Shown: piece by piece, positions 19,551-27,735 of the stretch | How positions within the stretch are numbered: position 1 is the first letter of the stretch | Layout of the letters: every line of letters begins with the position of its first letter | Assembly (NCBI RefSeq): GCF_040958095.1 | Contig: NC_091214.1 | Span: 6,088,087 to 6,152,086 of the forward strand | DNA: 64,000 nt | Direction of reading: 5' to 3' | Origin: Procambarus clarkii | Taxonomy: Eukaryota; Arthropoda; Malacostraca; Decapoda; Cambaridae | Notes under the pieces: generated by a model | What the model was told of the DNA's origin: nothing | Database searches by the model: none | Seen by the model: only the letters and a program-made list of their open reading frames with translations | Made by a program: the position numbers and the translations under genes

Positions 19551-19990
19551 TACCGGGCTACACCGGCCAGACGAAAACGTCTGGGTACGAACGTGCCGGC
19601 TATACCAGCCGGACGAAACGTCTGGGAGCAAATGTACCGGGCTACACCGGCCAGACGAAAACGCCTGGGTACGAACGTGATGGCTATACCAGCTGGACGA
19701 AACGTCTGGGAACAAATGTACCGGGCTACACCGGCCAGACGAAAACATCTGGGTACGAACGTGCCGGCTATACCAGCCGGACGAAACGTCTGGGAACAAA
19801 TGTACCGGGCTACACCGGCCAGACGAAAACGTCTGGGTACGAACGTGCCGGCTATACCAGCCGGACGAAATGTCTGGGAACAAATGTACCGGGCTACACC
19901 GGACTTACGACAACGTCTGGGACAAACGTGCGGGCTAAACCGGCCAGGCAAGAACATCTGGGGACGAACGTGCGGGCTAAACCGGCCCGA
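19551..19990. repeat. 84-bp tandem array in element E
   Basis: taccgggcta recurs at 19551, 19635, 19719, 19803 and 19887, exactly 84 bp apart. Each unit has two related halves of about 42 bp (accgggctacaccggccag; gccggctataccagccgga), each ending in a acgtctggg core. Because 84 is a multiple of 3, several frames on both strands stay open (for example + 19511-20032 and - 19313-19957). I regard these as consequences of the repeat, not genes. Confidence 0.92.
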
Positions 19991-20039
19991 CGAGACGTCT
20001 GGAGACGCCTACAACTAACACATCCTGTGTGACTTTACA

Positions 20040-20830
20040 TAATCACATAAAAGGCAAAGCAGAGGTTAAACAAACAAATGTAAAACCAGCAAAGAAACAC
20101 GCAGCTTGACACCGCATAAAATTCATTAATACTGTAAATTAAGGAAACTTATGGAAAAACAAATCCATAAAACAAAGCTAGGGGCCAGAGGCCTGGGACA
20201 CTGCAGCTAGCCTAACCTAGCTAACTTTACCTAATAACTTAAAGGCAATAGCAAAAGTTAAACAAACAAATGTAAAACCAGCTAAAGAAACATGCAGCTT
20301 GACACTGCATAAAATTCAATAATAAATTAAGGAAACTTATGGAAAAACAAATCTATGAAAACAAAGCTAGGGGCCAGAGGCCTGTGACACTGCAGCTAGC
20401 CTAACCTAGCTAACTTTACCTACTAACTTATAGGCAATGACCAAAAGTTAAAACAAACCAGCTAAAGAAACATGCAGCTTGACACTGCATAAAATTCAAT
20501 AATAAATTAAGGAAACTTGTGGGAAAACAAGTCCATGAAAACAAAGCTAGGGGCCAGAGGCGTGTGACACAGCAGCTAGCCTAACCTAGCTGACTTTCCC
20601 TAATAACTTAAAGGCAATAAACAAAAGTTAAATAAATCTAAATGTACAACCTGCAAAAGAAACATGGGGCTTGACACTGCATTAAATTCATTAATAAGTT
20701 AAGGAAACTTATGGAGAAACTAGTCCATGAAAACAAAGCTAGTGGCCAGAGGCCTGTGACTCGGCAGCTAGCCTAACCTAGCTGACTTTACCTAATAACT
20801 TATAGGCAATAAGCAAAAGTTAAAACAAAC
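20040..20830. repeat. 180-192-bp tandem array in element E
   Basis: The aggcaa marker recurs at 20051, 20242, 20431, 20611 and 20803. Units share gctaggggccagaggc, gcagctagcctaacctagc and ggaaacttatgg, with small indels. Four full units. Confidence 0.88.
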
Positions 20831-21254
20831 CTGAATGTAAAGCCTCACGTCGACTGGGTGAGGGTGGTGGTGGGGGGTGTTCAGGCCTCCTCCCGAGTGT
20901 GCTCCAAATTACAGCCACCTACTGGAGAAAAACCAGTGCCCCATAACACCGAGGGTCACCACCCCCTCTAGGACCACTGCACCTGCATTTGGTCACCAAG
21001 GCTGAACCAGCAGGCGTGCATCAGAGCGCGCGCGCCAACACAGAGACAAACACTGGTCCGACGCGCCAACGACACAAACACTGGTCGGCGCGCCAACAAA
21101 ACACAAACACTACCTTAAATGTAGAGAAGGGCAGGACGCCCCTGACGGGACGCTCCTCGTCGTTGTCGAGAGGAACTGGTGTAGGGTCCATGCTGGGAGA
21201 ACAGTTGAGCGGGCTAAACTTCTGTGTTTACGACTCGCTGGGCAGCAGTGAGTC
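20831..21254. other. Element E interior with 26-bp repeats
   Basis: Near 21030-21115, cgcgccaaca...caaacactggtc recurs three or four times. It is otherwise GC-richer than its surroundings. No gene supported. Confidence 0.5.
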
Positions 21255-21420
21255 GTTATGTAAGAGCAGCTGCTGGCTTGTGAAAGGGGCCCATGCCGTC
21301 TCCGTCCCGGTTTATATAACCTCTGGTCAATGCGCGCGCAGCTTGGAGCGGTTAAAGTCGGCTTCCAGACATACGTTTTCTTCCACTCAGAAAACCCACC
21401 GTTTTTGGGAAACAGTGTTC
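21255..21420 (+). promoter_or_regulatory. Element E right end, promoter-like
   Basis: The same 166 bp occur at 16015-16180. A GC-rich stretch precedes tttatataac, then ggtcaatgcgcgcgcagc 20-30 bases later, an arrangement like a TATA promoter. The subterminal inverted repeat and the weak ccca/tggg hairpin follow. Promoter activity is inferred only. Confidence 0.35.
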
Positions 21421-21890
21421 TATATATCCACCCAAGAGGTAGCTACTATTTATATCCACCTAAGAGGTAGCTGATATTTATATCCACCCAAGAGGTAGCT
21501 ACTATTTATATCTACCCAATCTCATTCAAATATATGTTTAACCTCCGCTTCAAACAATCAATTAATACTACTTCTATTATGTTACGCGAACCCTGTTACC
21601 GAACAAGTATTTACTCTGGTCTTTCATAAATCGAAACTTATCAAATTTATACCATTGTGTTCTGTTCTGTCTTGTGTTGATACTTTCATTACCCTATTAC
21701 TATCCCTTTTGTTATGGACATTCATCCAATTGTACACCTCTATCCTGTCACCCTTAATTCTTCACCTTTCTAAAGAATGTAATATAAGCTACGTCGATCT
21801 CTATTTTTTCGGGCTCACCATAGCCCGTACTACATGGACACTTCGTTCTGAGTAGCTAAATCTAAAACAACAACATTTTTTTTTTTGCAG
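21421..21890 (-). repeat. CR1 minisatellite, right part, and CR1-like remnant
   Basis: The 28-bp units resume (3.5 copies to 21520). A CR1-like 3' remnant on the minus strand follows, with ctgtcacccttaattcttc corresponding to ctgtcacccctaactcttc of the neighbouring CR1. Same order in blocks II and III. No open frame. Confidence 0.7.
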
Positions 21891-23794
21891 GATAAGAACA
21901 TAGGAACAAATGTAACTGCAGAAGGCCTATTGGCCCATACTGGGCAGCTCCTATTTATATCCACCCAATCCCACTCATATACATGTCTAACCAGCGCTTG
22001 AAACAATCGAGGGACCCCACCTCCACTACGTTTCCCAGTAGTTGGTTCCACAAATTAACAACCCTATTACCGAACCAGAATTTACCCAAGTCTTTTCTAA
22101 ATCTAAGCTTATCCAATTTACACGCATTGTTTCGTGTACCTTATTATTATCCCCTTTGTTATGTCCATTCATTCACTTGAAAACCTCTATCATGTCACCC
22201 TAACTCTTCGCATTTCCAGTGAATGCAATTTAAGCTTTGTTAATCTTTCTTCACATGAAAGATTTCTAATTTGGGGAATTAATTTTGTCAGATTACGCTG
22301 GCCATGTTCAAGTGAATTTATATCCATTCTAGAGTACGGCGACCAAAACTGAACTACATAATCTAAACGGGGCCTAACCAGAGCAAGATATAGCTGAAGA
22401 ACCACACCAGGTGTCTTGTTACTAACGCTTCGATAAATAAATTCCAGTATCCTATTTGCCTTATTACGAACATTCATGCATTTATTTGTTTGGAACATTT
22501 GTGCATTGATCCTTTGGTTTTAAATTCTTACTGATCATAACTCCCAGGTCCCTTTCGCAATCCGACTTCGCAATTTCAGCACCATCTTGCTCGTATCTTG
22601 TAACTCTATCATCATTACCTAGACTCAAAACTTTACATTTATCAGCATTAAACTGCATCTGCCAATCTTTTGACCATTTCAAAACCCTATTTAGATCAAC
22701 TTGAAGTGATAGTGAGTCGTCTTCCGTGTTAATTTCCCTACCGAATTTTGTATCATCGGCAAATTTGCAAATGTTGCAACTTAAACCTGAATCTAAATCA
22801 TTTATATAAATATTATAAACAACAGAGGTCCCAATACAGAGCCTTGAGGCGTTCCACTTACAACATTATCCCACTCTGACTTAACACCATGCACACTGAC
22901 TCTGTTTCCTTTGGTATAGCCATACACTATTCCCTCTTAATATAGCACCCCCAATACCATGAGCCTCTATCTTTTTAATCAGTATTTCATGTGGCATTGT
23001 ATCAAAAACTTTACTAAAGTCAAGGTACACAACATCGCAAACCTTACCACTATCAACTGCCTCAACTATGCTAGAATAAAAAGATAACAATTTTGTTACA
23101 CATGAACGGCCATTTGTTAAACCATATTGTGACTCGTTTATTAATTAGTTTTTTCAAGGTGAAAACGAATGGTTGCAAATATCGATTCAAGTAACTTTCC
23201 CACAATAGACGTTAGGCTAATTGGCCGATAGTTTGACGCAAGTGATCTATCTCCATTCTTAAAAATTGGCACTACATTAGCAATCTTCTACGACTCTGGC
23301 AATCTGCCTGACTCTAATGATTTATTAAATATAGTAGACAATGGATCGCGAAGCTCGTCTTTGCATTCATTAAGCACCCTGGTAAACACTTTATCCGGTC
23401 CAGGGGATTTGCTTGGTTTGTGTTTTTCTATTTGTTTAATAATATCATCCCTGGTAACTGTTAAACTAATCAACCAGTCCTCGTCCCCACCCACATAGAC
23501 TTGTTCGGCTAAAGGAATAGAGTTAAGTTCTTTTTAGTAAATACAGAGATTAAATATATATTAAAAATACTACTCATCTCTTCGTCATTATCCGTTATCG
23601 GACCTATCTCGGTTTATAATAGACCTATCCTTTCCATATCCTTTTTTCGATATAACTGACAAAAAACCTTTAGGATTTGCCTTTGCTTGGCCTGCTATAC
23701 GAACTTCATAGTTTCTTCTTGCTCTCCTGTAATCTCTTTTTACACCTTGCGCAAGGTGCACCTTGCTCTTCCTCAGGTTCTTCCTCATCATCAC
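21891..23794 (-). pseudogene. CR1 LINE ORF2 RT fragment, block I
   Basis: A 5'-truncated CR1-clade RT on the minus strand. Starting from its 5' side: [122 protein letters not shown]. The 3' UTR ends at 21891 beside an octamer-like remnant. Frameshifts and stops occur, for example inside the LLF-INDL motif. Non-functional. Confidence 0.88.
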
Positions 23795-23849
23795 TGCCTA
23801 GCACCATGTCAGTATCAGTAGCAATCACTCTTCTATTCGCTCCTGTAAG
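23795..23849. other. Junction between opposed CR1 fragments, block I
   Basis: A short stretch containing catcatcactgcctagcacc that is not recognisable as CR1. The same spacer is present in every copy of the CR1 pair. Confidence 0.5.
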
Positions 23850-24344
23850 AGAACACGTTACAAGAATACGAGAGTTACAACATACGAGCTAGATGGTGCT
23901 GAGATTGCGAAGTTGGATTGCGAAAGGGATCTGGGAGTTATGATTAGTAAGAATTTAAAACAAAAGGATCAAAGCATGAATATTCGTAATAAGGCAAATA
24001 GGAAACTAGGATTTATTAATCGAAGCGTTAGTAACAAGACACCTGGTGTGGTTCTTCAGCTATATCTTGCTCTGGTTAGGCCCCATTTAGATTATGCAGT
24101 TCAGTTTCGGTCGCCGTACTATAGAATGGATATAAATTCACTTGAACGTTTCCAGCGTAGGATGACCAAGTTAATTCCCCAAATTAGAAATCTTTCATAT
24201 GAAGAAAGATTAACAAAGCTGAAATTGCATTCACTGGAAAGGCAAAGAGTTAGGGGTGACATAATAGAGATTTACAAGTGGATGAATGGACACAAGAAAG
24301 GGGATATTAATAGGGTATTAAAATTATCACCACAAGACAGAACA
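23850..24344 (+). pseudogene. CR1 ORF2 C-terminal fragment, + strand, block I
   Basis: Readable from about 23913 as DCERDLGVMISKNLKQKDQS, NRSVSNKTPGVVLQLYLALVRP, DINSLERFQRRMTKLIPQIRNLSYEERL, then KWMNGHKKGDINRVL and a stop near 24345. It is the CR1 C-terminal region in opposite orientation to 21891-23794, making a long imperfect inverted repeat. No start or RT core; a fragment. Confidence 0.85.
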
Positions 24345-24730
24345 TAAGAACAAAGGTAACTGCAGAAGGCCTATTGGCCCATACGAGGCAGCTCCTATTT
24401 AATATCCTATTAATATCTCCTTTGTTATGTCCATTCATCCACTTGTAAACCTGTATCATGTCACCCCTAACTCTTCGCCTTTCCAGTGAATGCATTTAAG
24501 CTTTGTTAATCTATCTTCATATGAAAGATTTCTAATTTGGGGAATTAACTTGGTCATCCTATGCTGGAAACGTTCAAGTGAATTTATATCCATTCTATAG
24601 TACGCCGACCAAAACTGAACTGCTTAATCTAAATGGGGCCTAACCAGAGCAAGATATAGCTGAAGAACCACACCAGGTGTTTTGTTACTAACGCTTCGAT
24701 TAATAAATCCCAGTGTCCTATTTGCCTTAT
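24345..24730 (-). mobile_element. CR1 3' fragment, - strand, left of C1 insertion
   Basis: Begins at the CR1 3' terminus (aacataagaacaaagg) and continues with 3' UTR and the end of ORF2 ([23 protein letters not shown] on the minus strand). It is interrupted at 24730 and continues at 25371-25500. Confidence 0.82.
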
Positions 24731-25370
24731 ACATATATACATATATATATACATATATATACATATTTGCCTATTTGCCTTATACATATACAAAACGCTA
24801 AATTGTAATGCCAATCCTGATCTCAAAAGCTTCATAGAAGGTTGTAACAGAACCCATGAGCATCACACCAGAAATAAATACAGTTTTGATATTCCTAGAG
24901 TACGACTTAATCAAACCAGAAATGCTCTACAAATCAAGGGGCCCAGAATGTGGAATGACCTTCCCAACCATGTTAAAGACAGTACCTCTCTCAACCAGTT
25001 TAAGTTAAAAACTAAACACTACCTAATAAATTCCCTGTAACCTACCTCACTCCTCTATTGTCAACCCATGTCCGTTATTTTCTTTTTTTTAATCAACACT
25101 GTTTGTCAACCTATTGTATTTGTGCTGCTTTTTCAGTCATGTTCCCCCTTTTTTTTATCTTTATTTGTATTTGTTCTCAACACTTTTTATTCTTTATGCT
25201 CAATTAGTATTAAGTTCTAGATATTAATGTTTTTCTTGCCCGAAACGCATTGCGTAATAGTGGCTTTAGGCATTGTATGTACTAGCTCTATCTATATATC
25301 AATCCATTAATGTAACATCACTTGTATGTATATACCTTATCTGAATAAACATCTGAATCTGAATCTGAAT
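24731..25370 (+). mobile_element. C1 LINE 3' fragment, block I/II boundary
   Basis: A 640-bp 5'-truncated insertion with TSD cttat (24726-24730 and 25371-25375). It starts with (TA)-rich filler, then the ORF2 end (CNRTHEHHTRNKYSFDIPRVRLNQ) and 3' UTR, and ends in tgaatc repeats after AATAAA. Independent of the C1 fragments at 43002 and 58209, which sit elsewhere and end in ATT repeats. Confidence 0.88.
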
Positions 25371-25500
25371 CTTATTACGAACATTCATGCATTGAACCTT
25401 TTGTTTAAAATTCTTACTTATCATAACTCCCAGATCCCTTTCGCAATTCGACTTCGCAGTCTTATCACCATCTAGCTCGTATCTTGTAACTCTATCATCA
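25371..25500 (-). mobile_element. CR1 fragment, right of C1 insertion
   Basis: Continues the CR1 of 24345-24730, with the region corresponding to the CR1 ERDLGVM motif on the minus strand. Truncated where family A begins. Confidence 0.75.
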
Positions 25501-26535
25501 ATATATGTTTATGGAGAAACACATTGGCAAAATGATCAGAAAGAGAAGGGGCCTCAAAATAACAATTCACTTAGGGTATATTACACTAACAGTAGAAGTC
25601 TAAGAAACAAAATAAACGAGTTAAATGCTCTTATCTGTACAGAAGAAATAGATATTATTGCACTTACCGAAACGTGGATGACTGTAGAAAATAGAGAACT
25701 ATTAGCTGAATATCAAATAAATGGATTTAAACTATTTCACACAGATAGATATATTAGACGAGGAGGGTGAATAGCCATATATGTTAGGGACAATTTGATA
25801 TGTAGTCTCAAAGAGGGAATCAAATCTGAGCCACACACAGAAACTATTTGGATAGAATTAAACGAAAAAGCAAATATTATTATAATAGGAGTTATATATA
25901 GGCCACCAAATTTAGACAGAATGGAAGCAAAGCTTCTATGGATGAAATATCTAGAGCATCTAGATCTAACAGTATTTATGTCATGGATGACTTTAATTTT
26001 AGTGGAATGAACTGGGTGAACAAAACAGGGAATAATGAAGCAGAAGACTTCCTAGAATTAATTGACGATTGCTTTCTTATGCAACATATTTAGGAACCAA
26101 CGCGGGGAAATAATATTTTAGATTTAGTGTTAACTAACAGGGAAACACAAATTAAGGAGATGGAAATAGGGAGTGAGCTAGGGAACAGTGATCATAAAGA
26201 AATCAGATTTAGCATTGAATGGAATAGATCTATAGGAGAAAATTCTGTTAAAGTGCCTGATTTTCGAAAAGCTGATTTCAATAGCCTAAGAATTTTTTGG
26301 GGTCAAAATGATTGGAATGTCTTGGGGATGGGGTGTGGGCTAGACGTGAACCCAGCGACAGGTGACGTAAAACGGGATTTCGATGTGGATTCAAAATATA
26401 ACCTATTTAAAAATATTCTAAGCAAAGCCCAGGAACGTAGTATACCATATAAATTCGTAGTGCATCTAGTGCATTATAAAAACCCATTCACTCAGGCATA
26501 CAAGAAGGTGATACGAGTCATTATTGACAAGAATT
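25501..26535 (+). pseudogene. Family A LINE, block II: endonuclease part
   Basis: Reads YYTNSRSLRNKINELNALI, DIIALTETWM (catalytic Glu), then a TGA in RRGG*IAIYVRD (near 25770), CSLKEGIKSEPHTETIW, GVIYRPPNLD, a frameshift to DFNFSGMNWVN, a TAG, and LGNSDHKEIRF. An APE endonuclease remnant with at least three lesions. It is split at 26535 by the C1 insertion. Confidence 0.85.
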
Positions 26536-26545
26536 TTTTGCGAAG

Positions 26546-26674
26546 AAGGAAATTTTTGCGAAGAAGGAAATTACAGGAAAAAGATATGAAATAAAATGTG
26601 ACCAACAACTCCTGGCCTTCTTAAGTGATTGTGGTATATCTGAAAACCGGAACCCAACCAATGCCAGTACTTAA
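26546..26674 (+). pseudogene. C1 ORF1, last ~40 codons only
   Basis: The frame ending at TAA 26672 reads ITGKRYEIKCDQQLLAFLSDCGIS, matching the last strand of ORF1 elsewhere (LNAFLSQCGLS at the 5209 copy). The rest of ORF1 is lost to 5' truncation. Confidence 0.75.
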
Positions 26675-27735
26675 AATAACTCTTTCAGTGCCTGAGCCTA
26701 ACCTAACTTAATCTAACTTTGTCTAAGGTGCTGTCTCTGCCTTACCTTTTACCTAATGTTCTCTCATTCATATAATTTCCTAAATAATCCATCAAGTCTC
26801 CATGCACTTATGCAAGCATCTACCTCAGTTTCATTGTAAAATTTTACTCTTAAATCTAATCTTACCCTATTCCAATTATATTTTAAATTTATTTGTATTG
26901 ATCTATATCATTTATTGAAATCAATTATTGATCTCATTTTTGTTCTTTTAATTAAATTCATACTAATTATAAGTTAAAACTAAGCTTACTAAAAATTTTT
27001 ATCTTTAAGATTATTTTACTTTACAATTATCATTTGTCAAATTTTTTTATACATTCATCTTGTCAGTCTCTACTGATTTTTTGTTCTCTCCACCAAACTT
27101 GTGTATCCTCCATGGCTATCTAGTGACCTTAATTCTACCTCTAATTGTTTCAATTCTTTTGTTTACTTGCATTTATTGTTGTGTTTTGCCATAATTATTC
27201 TCTAATTTAGCAGACTCAATACTTTGTAAGCTCTTATTGTATTGTTATATTATTATATTGTTGTGTTTTGCTATAATTACTTTCTATTTTACAGCAGATT
27301 TGCTTTCATCTGTTCCTGTAACTGCTCATCTTATTGTATCGTGACATTCTTATCTATATTGATATATATTATCTATCTATTGTTACTTACAGTGTACCTG
27401 AGAGCACTTGTAAGCAATCTACCTCATTTTTCATTTTTGATCAATTTGTTTTTGTATTGCTTAGTCTTGTTTATATTTTTGTTTTGTATATCTATATCTT
27501 GTGTTTTGTATAGTTCATGTTTATATGTTTTTTCTTTAATCTCATTTATTACCTAGGTTGCCTAGCCTAGCCATACTCCCTTACTCCATTGTACCCCTGT
27601 AAGCCCCTTTTGTGGTTGTTTTGCACAGTATTGTGTACATTTTTGTTTTGTTTTTGTTTTTCCCTATTTTATAGCTTATTTCTACCTTGTAATCTGCCTT
27701 TCTTTCCTTGTTTTTCCTGCATTCAGCTTTTTTTA
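26675..27735 (+). other. C1 spacer between ORF1 and ORF2
   Basis: T-rich noncoding spacer of about 1.06 kb. Open frames such as 27242-27556 are hydrophobic translations of T-rich sequence and are not supported. Longer than the LINE C spacer. Confidence 0.65.

Larger units (their letters stand above)
16185..21420. mobile_element. Element E, long copy (5236 bp), unclassified
   Basis: Head-to-tail with the short copy, separated by a T run. The same ends and subterminal inverted repeats are present (16185-16206 and 21373-21392). The interior has GC-rich sequence with short hairpins (16650-17340), AT-rich spacer (17340-18480), a 64-bp array (18506-18718), a 34-base T run (near 19140), an 84-bp array (19551-19970), a 180-192-bp array (20040-20830) and a 26-bp array (21030-21115). 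There is no transposase, RT, recombinase or Rep ORF. The last 166 bp carry a TATA-like tttatataac (near 21310). Outer flanks are the CR1 minisatellite. Non-autonomous; possibly Helentron-like or another class. Confidence 0.6.
1..25500. repeat. Segmental duplication block I (left end outside window)
   Basis: Base 1 matches position 25862 of block II, so this block begins inside the endonuclease of family A. The order family A, SINE, zinc finger, purine tract, CR1 minisatellite, CR1(-), CR1(+), CR1(-) recurs in blocks II and III. The block is long because it took several private insertions: C1 at 1329-5783, CR1 at 7503-7832, Z with nested C at 9026-15093, E at 15430-21420 and a C1 fragment at 24731-25370. 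Block edges are homology anchors chosen by eye, not proven breakpoints. Confidence 0.8.

Noticed and set aside
19313..20032. A repetitive secreted or structural protein encoded by the 84-bp array
   Set aside because: Several frames on both strands are equally open because the period is a multiple of 3, and no signal peptide or flanking coding sequence is seen.
18506..20830. A CRISPR-like array
   Set aside because: Units are contiguous direct repeats without unique spacers, in a eukaryotic setting with no cas-like genes.
24720..24790. TA-rich stretch as an independent microsatellite locus
   Set aside because: It lies just inside the 5' junction of a C1 insertion with a clear cttat TSD and is better explained as junction filler.
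27242..27556. A small membrane protein upstream of C1 ORF2
   Set aside because: A hydrophobic translation of T-rich spacer; no matching frame in LINE C or the reversed C1 copy.
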